A stretch of 19,396 nt of DNA from CAZJGF01 sp964545665 (GTDB lineage: Bacteria > Chloroflexota > Dehalococcoidia > GIF9 > AB-539-J10): the NCBI GenBank assembly GCA_964545665.1, contig CAZJGF010000018.1:1-19396 (forward strand). The letters are read 5' to 3'. Position 1 is the stretch's first letter; each line of letters opens with the position of its first letter. The notes under the pieces were generated by a model, which was not told the origin of the DNA, made no database searches, and saw nothing but the letters and a program-made list of their open reading frames with translations. This document shows positions 12,206 through 19,396 of the stretch, piece by piece. Both the position numbers and the translations under genes were made by a program.

Positions 12206-14031
12206 GTTATCGCTCCCCTCTTGCATACATCTACGCACATCCCACAGCCTACACAGGTAGCCTGGTCAATACTGGCTTTGTCGTTACTGAATCGTATTGC
12301 CGGGCAGCCAAAGTAGTCAATGCAAACCTTGCAACCATTGCACAGGTCAGCGTCTATGCTGACCTGTCGCGGGGTAAAGCCGATGTCGCCTGTCCGCCTG
12401 CCCAGCAGGTAGCACGGCGACGAGACAACAATGACCGAGACGCCTTTCTCGGCAGCGGCCTTGTCTAACGCCTCCGTCACCTCGGGGATATGATAGGGGT
12501 TCACTACCTGCACGCTTGTTGCTCCAATGGAGCTGGCCAGCCTGGCAATATCTATTGCCACTACTGGCTTCCCACTGATACTGGTATCGCTACCGGGATG
12601 AGGCTGGAAACCGGTCATAGCTGTCGTTCGGTTATCACAAATGACTACCACCATATCCACCGCATTGTGAACGGCATTAATCAGCCCCAGAACCCCGTTG
12701 TGGAAGAAAGTTGAATCGCCAATTATGGAGAAAATCGGTTGCCCGGAGCCGCTGTATGCTATGCCGTTCGCTATCGGAATGGATGAACCCATACAGTAAA
12801 TAGTTGATTGCAGCTCCAGAGGAAGGAAAGACCCAGCGTCATAGCAGCCAATATCGCCGGTTACGATGCCGTGGCTCTTGCGAGCAGTTAGCTTCAGCGC
12901 GTGCAACAAGCCGCGGTAGGGACAGCCTACGCACTGGGTACGAGTCCGTATGGGAATGTCAATATCGAGGGGCACAGATTTCGGCAGGGATTTCTCAAGG
13001 GCCGGGTAAAGTGCCGCCAGCGACGCAAGCACCGCCTCGGTTGATAACTCCCCTTCCATGGGGAGAAAACCGCTTCTGCCAATTACCTCCACCTCAATAC
13101 GCTCATCATGTAATAGCTGCTTGATTAGACCTTCTACGACAGCTTCGCTATCCTCGTAGACCACAAGCTTGTCCATCTTACCAGCGAAGTCGAGCACTCT
13201 GTCCCTGGGAAGGGGCAGAGTTCCTAATTTGAGAACCGGGAACTTCTTGCCAAGTATCTCTTCCGCCTCCCTTACATAGGCATAACCGATGCCGCAGGCA
13301 ATCAGACCGATATTCCCCTCACTCTCCTCTACCTGATTAAACGGGCTGTCTTCCATGATTTGTGACAGTTCCAACCGCTTACCGTTCAGCCATTTATGCC
13401 TCAAAACTGGCCTGAGGACTCCCCCAGCCTGAGGTTCTCTGACTGCGCTCATGATGAAGCGGGAACGGTCGTCCTCGAAGTACGGAGTGGCATTACCCGC
13501 AGCAATCTCTTCCAGGGTGACCTGGCTATGAGCGTGGCAGACACGCATGACCGGCCGGACCACAAAACAAAGCTCGGTCTTTTCCGAGAGCTCAAAGGCC
13601 ATCTTCACCATGTCCTTGGCTTCCTGGGGACACCACGGGTCAAATACCGGCAGGTGCGCATCAACATGAGTTATGATGCGGCTATCTTCTTCATTCTGCG
13701 ACGAGTTTGCCCCAGGGTCATCCGCTGAAATCAGCACCAGTCCACCGCGGACGCCGGTATAGTTCAGATGCATAAGGAAATCCAGGGCGACATTTGTCCC
13801 GTTGTGTTTCATCACCGCCATTGAGCGAGTACGGCAAAGAGAAGCACCCAGGGCTATCTCCAGAGCCACCTTTTCATTTATGCACCACTCCACCCGGATA
13901 TCTCCATAGCTAGAAACATAGTCAGGAATTTCAGAGGAAGGTGTGCCAGGATATCCAGTAACCACCTTCACCCCCGCCTCAACTGCTCCCCTGCCCATAG
14001 CCTCGTTGCCCATCAGGTACTCTTTATTCAC
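12202..14031 (-). CDS. iorA: Indolepyruvate:ferredoxin oxidoreductase, alpha subunit
   Basis: 609 residues from the GTG at 14031, chosen because GGAGG (14039-14043) is seven bases before it; an in-frame ATG at 14055 has no well-spaced site. The N-terminal pyrimidine-type domain has GYPGTPSSEI (about residues 26-35 from this start). The TPP-binding domain has GDIGCYDAG (about 392-400), GDST (about 438-441) and DN (about 466). The C-terminus holds two [4Fe-4S] motifs: C-x2-C-x2-C-x5-C (first Cys about 564) with the unusual spacing usual in IorA, and C-x2-C-x2-C-x3-C (first Cys about 593). It decarboxylates aryl pyruvates with CoA and ferredoxin. The stop overlaps iorB. Upstream, 108 bases away, is the isomerase-like gene. 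Confidence 0.95.
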   Translation of the reverse strand: MNKEYLMGNEAMGRGAVEAGVKVVTGYPGTPSSEIPDYVSSYGDIRVEWCINEKVALEIALGASLCRTRSMAVMKHNGTNVALDFLMHLNYTGVRGGLVLISADDPGANSSQNEEDSRIITHVDAHLPVFDPWCPQEAKDMVKMAFELSEKTELCFVVRPVMRVCHAHSQVTLEEIAAGNATPYFEDDRSRFIMSAVREPQAGGVLRPVLRHKWLNGKRLELSQIMEDSPFNQVEESEGNIGLIACGIGYAYVREAEEILGKKFPVLKLGTLPLPRDRVLDFAGKMDKLVVYEDSEAVVEGLIKQLLHDERIEVEVIGRSGFLPMEGELSTEAVLASLAALYPALEKSLPKSVPLDIDIPIRTRTQCVGCPYRGLLHALKLTARKSHGIVTGDIGCYDAGSFLPLELQSTIYCMGSSIPIANGIAYSGSGQPIFSIIGDSTFFHNGVLGLINAVHNAVDMVVVICDNRTTAMTGFQPHPGSDTSISGKPVVAIDIARLASSIGATSVQVVNPYHIPEVTEALDKAAAEKGVSVIVVSSPCYLLGRRTGDIGFTPRQVSIDADLCNGCKVCIDYFGCPAIRFSNDKASIDQATCVGCGMCVDVCKRGAIT

Positions 14032-14138
14032 ACGAACTCCTCCGCTCTCAGGCATAACCCTCGCTCTTACATGCCGGCAGACAGGAAGTAATCAGAGCAA
14101 GAGAAGAGCAAGAGATAAGACTACTCTCTGCTCAACTA

Positions 14139-14984
14139 TCAGAAAGCAAACACCTTCTTCAGATATTTGATGGCTTCGGTGGCAACCGTCTCCGGATTGG
14201 GCGACAGGTCGAACACCTCCACCGATACATAGCCATCGTAGTTGATGCTCTTCAGTGCCCTGGCAACAGAGCTGAAGTCTATGCTGCCAGACCCTGGCCA
14301 GCTTCTGTTGTCATCGTTAACATGGACGTGGGCCAGAGTGTCCCCGAACTGCTGGATAGCCTGGGCCAGGTCCACCCCCTGCGCGTTCATGGCGAATGTA
14401 TCCAGTATCCAGCGGCAATTCGGATGCCCAACATCCTTCACCATCTTGACTGCCTCTTCTGGAGTGTTGATGAAATTGGTCAACGCCGCGTGTATCGGCT
14501 CTATGCATAAGTTGACCCCATACTGCGCACCCAGCTCAGAACACTCTCTGAAGGCGTCCCGGGCAGATTGCCAGGCCTCGTCATAACTAATCCCTTCAGG
14601 CACGCTTCGTGCCGAGGCCGAGCCCAGCACTACGTTCTTGCCGCCAACCTCCCCGCAGAGTCTCATCAGCTCCTTAAGGTATTCTTTCGTCTTGAGACGA
14701 ATACCTGGATCGGCGCTGTTAAGCTGCAAGCCCGGCGGACAGCCAAATCTCGGTGTTATGCCTGGTATGGGAGTGAACAGGGAATGGATGCCAGTGATGC
14801 TTATCCCTGCCTCTTCGGCCCATTTTTTGATCTTGTTCCTCTCGGTTGGGGATACTTCCATGACTGAGTTGCAAAAGGAATAAGGCGCCAGCTCCACAGC
14901 CTGGTAGCCGAGCCCGGCGGCATATTTGAACATATCACCCAAGTCCAAATCGGGAAAGGTATCACTACAGATACTGTATTTCAT
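14139..14984 (-). CDS. Sugar phosphate isomerase/epimerase-like TIM barrel protein
   Basis: 281 residues from the ATG at 14984, five bases after AAGGAGG; an in-frame ATG at 15032 lies upstream of the putative promoter and is rejected. The protein fits the xylose isomerase-like/AP endonuclease 2 TIM barrel family: an N-terminal strand, AVELAPY with a metal-position Glu, CIEPIH, WILDTFAMN, HVHVNDDNRSWPGSG and a final VSVEVF strand supply the Glu, His and Asp ligands expected for a divalent metal site. Members isomerise or epimerise sugars, inosose or hydroxypyruvate-like compounds; the substrate cannot be told. It is first in the run leading to iorAB, the PEP mutase-like enzyme and the cyclophilin, with an extended -10 promoter just upstream. 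A link with alpha-oxo acid metabolism is inference from gene order only. Confidence 0.88.
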   Translation of the reverse strand: MKYSICSDTFPDLDLGDMFKYAAGLGYQAVELAPYSFCNSVMEVSPTERNKIKKWAEEAGISITGIHSLFTPIPGITPRFGCPPGLQLNSADPGIRLKTKEYLKELMRLCGEVGGKNVVLGSASARSVPEGISYDEAWQSARDAFRECSELGAQYGVNLCIEPIHAALTNFINTPEEAVKMVKDVGHPNCRWILDTFAMNAQGVDLAQAIQQFGDTLAHVHVNDDNRSWPGSGSIDFSSVARALKSINYDGYVSVEVFDLSPNPETVATEAIKYLKKVFAF

Positions 14985-15022
14985 ACTTGCCTCCTTCACG
15001 CTGCTATCACTGCGCATAAGCA

Positions 15023-15031
15023 AGTATAACA
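15023..15031 (-). promoter_or_regulatory. Extended -10 promoter before the isomerase-iorAB run
   Basis: On the minus strand TGTTATACT reads as an extended -10 (TG, one base, TATACT), ending 38 bases before the ATG at 14984. The -35 position 17 bases upstream is poor, as is common with extended -10 promoters. Confidence 0.45.
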
Positions 15032-15071
15032 CATTGTAGTCGGCAGCCAGAGCAGGTCAGGGCCCGGATTA

Positions 15072-15161
15072 CTAATTAGAGAGACGCCGGGCCAGTTCTG
15101 CCCCATACTCCGGGAAGTAGCGGACAATGACGGTCAGGTCAGACTCCCTCAAGATGCTTTC
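15072..15161 (-). pseudogene. Duplicated 3' fragment of the gene at 18094-18393
   Basis: About 90 bases match the end of the 99-residue unknown gene almost base for base: both encode ILRE, then (F/S)DLTVI, RYFPEY and AELARRLSN in the same frame. The fragment has no start, ends in TAG straight after LSN (the full gene continues with IGKC), and begins 7 bases from the stop of the SRPBCC gene. Matching stops abruptly at 15161. It is a remnant of duplication, or of a former copy replaced by the SRPBCC gene. Confidence 0.85.
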
Positions 15162-15167
15162 TATCGA

Positions 15168-15629
15168 TTAGTCTTTCCCTTTCTCCAATGCCTTCTTAAG
15201 GTTCTCCCCTTCTTCCTTCATGTGCTGTTTAGTAGCCTCAATTCTATTTTTGGCTAGTTTTCTGAATAGTGGACCGGCTCTAAAGCTACCCACGGCGGTG
15301 AAAATACAACTATTCTCTCCCTTTGGCTCTATTTGAAATGTGTTCCCTGAAGCAAAAATCGACAATGGGAATAAGGGCCTGTATTCAATCACTCTATTTG
15401 GCACTAGCTTAGTGATAATAAATTTGAGTTTGTGCAGTTCCCCGTGAAGGTACTCCTCAGCATAGACTATTGAGCCTTCCTGCAACGGCTCACCTTTGAT
15501 CCAACGAACGTCTACATGGTCAGGATGCCAAGCTTGATAAGCTTTCTTGTCTATGAAACGCTGGAGAAGCCACTCAAATACTTCTTCTGGTCTCGCTTTT
15601 ATTTCTATTGAATCTTTCAGAGTTGTCAT
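15168..15629 (-). CDS. SRPBCC (START/polyketide-cyclase-like) family protein
   Basis: 153 residues with the layout of the SRPBCC fold: an N-terminal strand (SIEIKARPEEVFEWL), helix, AWHPDHVDVRWIKGEPLQEGS, a strand segment ending YAEEY, and a long C-terminal helix rich in Lys and Glu. These proteins form a deep cavity that binds hydrophobic ligands; some are cyclases or hydrolases, many have no known ligand. There is no signal peptide. The ATG follows GGGAGG by six bases and a consensus-like promoter lies 60-90 bases upstream, so it is expressed alone. The gene is visibly richer in A and T than its neighbours and abuts a broken duplicate of another gene, which hints at later insertion. Confidence 0.75.
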   Translation of the reverse strand: MTTLKDSIEIKARPEEVFEWLLQRFIDKKAYQAWHPDHVDVRWIKGEPLQEGSIVYAEEYLHGELHKLKFIITKLVPNRVIEYRPLFPLSIFASGNTFQIEPKGENSCIFTAVGSFRAGPLFRKLAKNRIEATKQHMKEEGENLKKALEKGKD

Positions 15630-15687
15630 ATTCTGCCTCCCTCAACCTTACAGCTCAAGGCAAATGCTGAAGTATCCTTTGAGCTTC

Positions 15688-15716
15688 GTTATATGGTTGC
15701 TCCTGAATGATGTCAA
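15688..15716 (-). promoter_or_regulatory. Sigma-70 type promoter of the SRPBCC gene
   Basis: On the minus strand TTGACA (15711-15716) is followed after exactly 17 bases by TATAAC (15688-15693). The expected start near 15681 gives a leader of about 50 bases to the ATG at 15629. Confidence 0.78.
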
Positions 15717-15926
15717 GGCAATTGTAGCGTGAGTCGTAGGTGACAGCCAAAACCAGAATACCTGAGACAGACCACATAAGTCGCTTGAATAGCAAGGTGC
15801 GCTTTTTAGATATCGGTCAACACCTATCATACCTATACCGACATAATTCTGGTTGACGTCCGTATGGCTAAGGGAAATATCATCAAGTGTTTTGCGACTT
15901 TCACACACCTAAATCGAGCAAACACC

Positions 15927-15948
15927 CGTGGCTAATCCGGTTGCCACG
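15927..15948 (-). terminator. Hairpin after the transglutaminase-like gene
   Basis: CGTGGC at 15927-15932 pairs with GCCACG at 15943-15948, and two further A-T pairs form across a one-base bulge. It lies 8 bases after the stop on the minus strand. The tract that follows is GGGTGTTTG rather than a T-run, so intrinsic termination is uncertain. Confidence 0.4.
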
Positions 15949-15955
15949 CTCTGTC

Positions 15956-16501
15956 CTACTGCTTGTCTACTAACAAGTTGTGAAATTCGAGCATCTCAAG
16001 CGTAGCAGGATTTCTGACATCCCAGCAGACCAGCCTTTGAGCACGCTGACTAATCCCTGCCACCACCTCGTCATATGTTTGGCAACTGTCACACCGTAAT
16101 GAGGCATTATCGAAGAAACACAGACCGCCTTGCGGGGCGCTAAATGCACAGACTGTATGGCTGTATCGGATTGGCCGCATCAAGGCCGTAACCAGAACAG
16201 GGCTGCAATCCCGGTTCCACCGATAGAGCAACTCTGCAGCCAAGCAGGAGAAACCGTCACAATCGTCCTTCTTCTTGGCCCACGTTGTCTGTGGGTAGCT
16301 CAGGCAATCGAATAAATGCAGCGGCCCGTCCATCGTCCACTTCACCTGTCTCAGACATGCTGCAATTTCTTCCAACGAACTTGCCGTCGGGAGAACAGTG
16401 CTGAGATACCGGCGCTCACATAACCGGCGACGAAATTGCGACCACTTGTACCGACCGGTACGAAGCCACCATACTAAGAGACGATCCGTAATTGAGTCCA
16501 T
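15956..16501 (-). CDS. Transglutaminase-like cysteine enzyme
   Basis: 181 residues with a transglutaminase-like (papain-fold) core. The Cys-His-Asp triad is visible: C81 in DDCDGFSCLAAELL at the start of a helix, H115 in YSHTVCAF and D131 in FFDNASL. The N-terminal 60 residues are basic and Trp-rich. There is no secretion signal, so it is probably cytoplasmic. Small bacterial members act as cysteine peptidases or amidases, or have unknown roles. The gene begins 24 bases after the metallophosphoesterase stop and has only a weak AGG before its ATG, so it is probably translated from the same message. The pairing suggests a joint function, but I cannot name it. Ten cysteines in 181 residues is high for a cytoplasmic enzyme. 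Confidence 0.72.
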   Translation of the reverse strand: MDSITDRLLVWWLRTGRYKWSQFRRRLCERRYLSTVLPTASSLEEIAACLRQVKWTMDGPLHLFDCLSYPQTTWAKKKDDCDGFSCLAAELLYRWNRDCSPVLVTALMRPIRYSHTVCAFSAPQGGLCFFDNASLRCDSCQTYDEVVAGISQRAQRLVCWDVRNPATLEMLEFHNLLVDKQ

Positions 16502-16524
16502 AACAAGCCTACGTGGTAATCCCC

Positions 16525-17958
16525 CTATCCTACTTCCTTATTTATCCTGGCGCGAAGATTCTGGGCCCTGATACGCACTGATTGGGCGGCAAGAGCCGAA
16601 AATGTCTTCCATGGGTCCTCGGATGTCCTAACCAAACCGCGGATTTTATGGTAAAGAGGACTATTCTCTTCGCCGGCGTGTGTGGCTTCCTCAACCTTGA
16701 CCGAATACTTAAGTGGGTCAGCGTCCTCGTTGTACATCCGAAGCGAGACCGTATTCAGGTCTTCATCGCACAGAATTACTGCGCCGCCGTGGAGCGCCTG
16801 GGGCTCCACACTATCAACTACCCAGCCACCAGTGTTATAGACATTTACCCACTGTGGATACCCCTCGAAATTCATATCCTGCTGAAATGGCTTGTGCGTA
16901 TGACCGAAAACGAAGGTCACGTCGTACGGCATATTTCTTTCACGTTCTAGCAGAATCTGCTCCCTCAGTGGCCTGTTCACATACTCATAAAGGCCCTTCT
17001 CCGCATCCTGGCTCAACAGGCTAGCTGTTTGAACTCTCTCCGTGCCGGTGACCTTATCTACCACGGCACTAAGGCACCGCTTCAGAGTTTCCGTTGCCAC
17101 CACCTTACTCCAGCCTGGCAAGTCATACTTTCCAACTAGACTCTCAGCCAGGTTATAAAGGAGTTCCTTGAACTGTTCCCGGTCCTGCATTTTCTCATAA
17201 ACTAGCTCAATGTTCTGCCCAACCACTCCGGAGCGCCCCATCGCTGACCAGAAGAAGTCAATCCAGGCGAAGTTTTCACCTTCTATCTCCCAAACGTGTC
17301 TCGGCTCCTCACGGTCAGGAAAAATGAAGCTCATCAGGGTGCTCATGAGCTGATAGAGCGATTCAATGAAATGGCCGTGATGAAAGATAACGCACTTCTG
17401 GCCGTCTTCCCTGAAGAGGCCAAAGTTAGGATATGCCGTGGTGATAACGAACTCCTCCAAGTGGGAGAATCTATTAACCAGTCTGGTCAAGAAATAGGAA
17501 GGCACCGGATTGGCATCATTGCCCACAAACATGTTTGTGGCATGCCAGGGAATAGGCAGATGTCTGCCCGGCTCAAGGCCTGCAATATGATTCACATACT
17601 GCGTCTCACGGGCAAGCTCCCAGATGTGATGGTCATGATTACCCGGGATGTAGATAATCCTGTCAAAAAGCCCTCCCTCAGGCGGCATAATAAGTTCCAT
17701 AAAGCGTTCGAATACCATAGCCGCCTGATTGGTAGTGGTCAGTGCTAACTCGAGAATGTCTCCATTCAGAATCAGCGTTGGCTTTCCATCACCCTCGTTT
17801 TCAGATATGAGCGCTCTCAAACACTCCACCAGTTGCTTCATAACCGGGCTTGGCCGGGTAGGTTCCGTATCAGTACTGGCTGTTTTCAAATTAGTTAACA
17901 GACTGTCTTCTTCACCGAGGTGCATATCTGATAAGCACACATAACGAATATCAGCCAT
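16525..17958 (-). CDS. Calcineurin-like metallophosphoesterase
   Basis: 477 residues. All five metallophosphoesterase blocks are present: D11-x-H13 (LSDMHLG), GD at 66-67 (ILNGDILE), GNHDH at 106-110, H195 in FHHGHF, and GHTH at 352-355. Their Asp, Asn and His residues hold a dinuclear metal centre that cleaves phosphoesters. A long insert (about 200-345) separates the fourth and fifth blocks, and a C-terminal extension of about 75 residues follows the core. Both make it larger than UDP-diacylglucosamine hydrolase or cAMP phosphodiesterase relatives, and the substrate is unknown. The ATG follows GAGGAG by eight bases. No signal or membrane span is evident. It is probably the first gene of a two-gene operon with the transglutaminase-like gene. 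Confidence 0.9.
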   Translation of the reverse strand: MADIRYVCLSDMHLGEEDSLLTNLKTASTDTEPTRPSPVMKQLVECLRALISENEGDGKPTLILNGDILELALTTTNQAAMVFERFMELIMPPEGGLFDRIIYIPGNHDHHIWELARETQYVNHIAGLEPGRHLPIPWHATNMFVGNDANPVPSYFLTRLVNRFSHLEEFVITTAYPNFGLFREDGQKCVIFHHGHFIESLYQLMSTLMSFIFPDREEPRHVWEIEGENFAWIDFFWSAMGRSGVVGQNIELVYEKMQDREQFKELLYNLAESLVGKYDLPGWSKVVATETLKRCLSAVVDKVTGTERVQTASLLSQDAEKGLYEYVNRPLREQILLERERNMPYDVTFVFGHTHKPFQQDMNFEGYPQWVNVYNTGGWVVDSVEPQALHGGAVILCDEDLNTVSLRMYNEDADPLKYSVKVEEATHAGEENSPLYHKIRGLVRTSEDPWKTFSALAAQSVRIRAQNLRARINKEVG

Positions 17959-18042
17959 ATCACCAACTCCTCGGCGCTGAGGTTTGCAACGCCTATCCCT
18001 TCTCGTTTCGCCTTACGCAAAACGGCTCAATGTCATATAACA

Positions 18043-18048
18043 ATTATA
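18043..18048 (-). promoter_or_regulatory. Possible -10 box of the metallophosphoesterase operon
   Basis: A perfect TATAAT on the minus strand, about 85 bases before the ATG at 17958. The hexamer 17 bases upstream (TAGGCG) is a poor -35. Confidence 0.35.
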
Positions 18049-18088
18049 CAAGTGAACCTAAACTCCGCCTAACCCACTGTGACCTGTC

Positions 18089-18102
18089 AAATGCTAGCAT
18101 TT
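18089..18102. repeat. 14-base perfect palindrome over a stop codon
   Basis: AAATGCTAGCATTT is its own reverse complement. It spans the last codons and TAG stop of the 99-residue unknown gene. It is followed by no T-run, so it is more likely a chance or protein-binding palindrome than a terminator. Confidence 0.6.
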
Positions 18103-18393
18103 ACCGATATTAGAGAGACGCCGGGCCAGTTCCGCCTCATACTCCGGGAAGTAGCGGCCAATGACGGTCAGGTCAAACTCCCTCAAGATGCTTTCCTTGG
18201 GTTCCCGCTCCAGCAGGAATTCAAATGAAGTGCGAATACATTCTTCCGGTGAGCATTTGCCCTGACTCAAACGTTCATAGTCCTGCCGCTTCAGAGTGAC
18301 CCGATGCCTGGTGCTGCTGTCCTTCTCGGTCACGCTTACCTGGGCCACCCAGCCCTCAGAGCCAGGAGTCAGCTCGACATCAATTTGCGCCAT
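18094..18393 (-). CDS. Conserved-looking protein of unknown function, 99 residues
   Basis: A small acidic-basic soluble protein. The first half looks like beta strands (IDVELTPGSEGWVAQVSV, then RHRVTLKRQDYERL). The second half is helical: CSPEECIRTSFEFLLEREPKES, then ILREFDLTVIGRYFPEYEAEL. The ATG follows GGGAGG by seven bases, so translation is well supported. It begins 34 bases after the aldo/keto reductase stop and may share its transcript. I recall similar small proteins in varied bacteria but cannot name the family or role. A 90-base copy of its 3' end lies at 15072-15161, which shows the gene, or its end, was duplicated locally. Confidence 0.8.
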   Translation of the reverse strand: MAQIDVELTPGSEGWVAQVSVTEKDSSTRHRVTLKRQDYERLSQGKCSPEECIRTSFEFLLEREPKESILREFDLTVIGRYFPEYEAELARRLSNIGKC

Positions 18394-18427
18394 GTTTCAA
18401 CCTCCCATTCAGCACAAATAACGGCTC

Positions 18428-19396
18428 TTACCTTCCGTAGAAGAACCTGAGCGGCCTGAGCTGCTGCCACACGTCGTCACAGGCGGCCAGCTCTTCCGGA
18501 GATAGTCTTATTTCAGTAGCTCCCAGGTTCTGCTCTAACTGCTTGACTGAGCTGGCGCCGCAGATAGCCGATGTGACTACTTCACTGCTCAGTATCCAGG
18601 CCAGGGAAAACTGGGTCAGACTCCGGCCATGCTCGCTGGCAATCTCCTTGAGACGGGCTGCAGCTTCGAAGTTGCTGGGCGACCAGTAGCGTTCATAGTA
18701 CATTGGCCCAATGCTTTCGAGAGCAAATCTGGTGCCTTCGGCTGGCGGCTTGGTCGGGTCGTGTTTGCCGGTAAGCAGGCCAGCCGCCAGAGGGTTATAC
18801 ACAGATACTCCAACTCCTTCGCTGGCACAGAGCGGCAGCAGCTCGTACTCAATGTCACGTGTAAGCAAGTTGTATGGCGACTGAATACAGTCAAATCGAG
18901 CTAGATTGTGAACGTCGCTCACCCACAACGCCTTGCATAGCTGCCAGGCACGAAAGTTCGAGCAAGCTATGTAACGCACTTTCCCCTGGTGAACCAGGTC
19001 GTCCAGAGCTCGTAACGTCTCCTCTATAGGAGTGTCGTAGTCAGGCAGGTGAACATAATAGAGGTCCAGGTAGTCTGTTTCCAGCCGTCGCAGGCTGTCC
19101 TCTATTGCCTTCATAATATGCTTGCGTGATAGCCCGACATCGTTGGCACCCGGCCCCATCCTGTTCGCTACCTTGCTTGCCAGTACCACGGAATCGCGCT
19201 CCCCCCTCAGCGCCCTGCCCACGATTTGCTCAGACTTTCCACCGACATACCTATCAGCGGTATCAAAGAAGTTGACGCCAGCAGCCATGGCGCCCCTCAT
19301 TATGTCTATCGCTTCTGTCTCGCTTACCTGGTCGCCAAAGATCATGGTGCCGAGGCAGATTTCAGAGACCTTAAGCCCTGTCCTTCCCAACTTTTT
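18428..19396 (-). CDS. Aldo/keto reductase, 5' end cut by the window edge
   Basis: An NAD(P)H-dependent (beta/alpha)8 oxidoreductase that reduces aldehydes or ketones. The frame has a TTG at 19390, but Lys-Lys codons continue upstream to the edge. Family members begin with a few residues before the LGRTGLKVS motif, so the true start is probably just outside the window. Counting from that TTG, the catalytic tetrad is D43, Y48, K73 and H114 (DTADRY, ASK, YYVH). The usual DTADxYGxGxSE motif reads DTADRYVGGKSE here. The C-terminal cofactor segment GASSVKQLEQNL is typical. The substrate is unknown. Length matches the family, so only the first few residues are missing. Confidence 0.92.
   Translation of the reverse strand, partial: KKLGRTGLKVSEICLGTMIFGDQVSETEAIDIMRGAMAAGVNFFDTADRYVGGKSEQIVGRALRGERDSVVLASKVANRMGPGANDVGLSRKHIMKAIEDSLRRLETDYLDLYYVHLPDYDTPIEETLRALDDLVHQGKVRYIACSNFRAWQLCKALWVSDVHNLARFDCIQSPYNLLTRDIEYELLPLCASEGVGVSVYNPLAAGLLTGKHDPTKPPAEGTRFALESIGPMYYERYWSPSNFEAAARLKEIASEHGRSLTQFSLAWILSSEVVTSAICGASSVKQLEQNLGATEIRLSPEELAACDDVWQQLRPLRFFYGR

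Larger units (their letters stand above)
15630..15955. other. Intergenic region upstream of the SRPBCC gene
   Basis: 326 bases without a supported gene. They contain the SRPBCC ribosome site and promoter, and at the far end a hairpin that may end the transglutaminase-like transcript. A minus-strand frame at 15648-15908 has no ribosome site, no family likeness and carries the promoter inside it. Bases about 15720-15920 show nothing else I can name. Confidence 0.6.

Noticed and set aside
15648..15908. 86-codon minus-strand frame between the SRPBCC and transglutaminase-like genes
   Set aside because: It has no ribosome site, an uneven composition and no family likeness, and a good promoter for the SRPBCC gene lies inside it.
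1..19396. CRISPR array, tRNA, rRNA, transposase or prophage genes
   Set aside because: No regularly spaced repeats, no tRNA-like fold or TTCGA arm outside genes, and no integrase, transposase or phage protein was found.

Overview
The window reads as a stretch of an anaerobic bacterial chromosome. Almost every gene is on the minus strand, in short operons with clear Shine-Dalgarno sites and several good sigma-70 type promoters. The gene content fits an uncultured strict anaerobe, possibly Chloroflexota/Dehalococcoidia: a MetV-MetF methylenetetrahydrofolate reductase with an MvhD-type electron-transfer subunit, indolepyruvate:ferredoxin oxidoreductase, a ferritin-like DPS with a cysteine pair, and NarL-type signalling. 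The phylum is inference; no rRNA, tRNA or marker gene is present.

Layout, left to right. 1-348: no confident gene, then a plus-strand 54-residue single-span membrane protein (349-513), the only plus-strand gene. 559-2259 (minus): cytochrome b5-like heme protein, ZIP metal transporter and a DPS-like ferritin, a small metal/redox-stress group with a hairpin between the ferritin and ZIP genes. 2260-2773: a 514-base stretch without a confident gene, holding a possible leader peptide and a 12-C homopolymer. 2774-9874 (minus): a GAF/PAS histidine kinase, its NarL-type regulator, a 720-residue GltD-ferredoxin-MvhD fusion, MetV, MetF, and a double-receiver protein with no output domain. The kinase is driven by a consensus-like promoter at 9975-10003.

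10095-15032 (minus): a likely operon of a sugar-isomerase-like TIM barrel protein, IorA, IorB, a PEP mutase/isocitrate lyase family enzyme and an exported cyclophilin. 15072-15161 is a fragment duplicating the 3' end of the gene at 18094-18393. 15168-15629 is a SRPBCC protein with its own promoter. 15956-17958 (minus) is a metallophosphoesterase followed by a transglutaminase-like cysteine enzyme. 18094-18393 is a conserved-looking unknown, and an aldo/keto reductase runs off the right edge.

The most coherent system is the one-carbon block. The fusion protein joins a flavin NAD(P)H-oxidizing module, a 2x[4Fe-4S] ferredoxin and an MvhD module, and is translationally coupled to MetV and MetF. 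It probably feeds electrons to methylene-H4folate in the methyl branch of the Wood-Ljungdahl pathway. It lies directly beside a two-component system and a second receiver protein, so redox or electron-donor control of this module is plausible but not shown.
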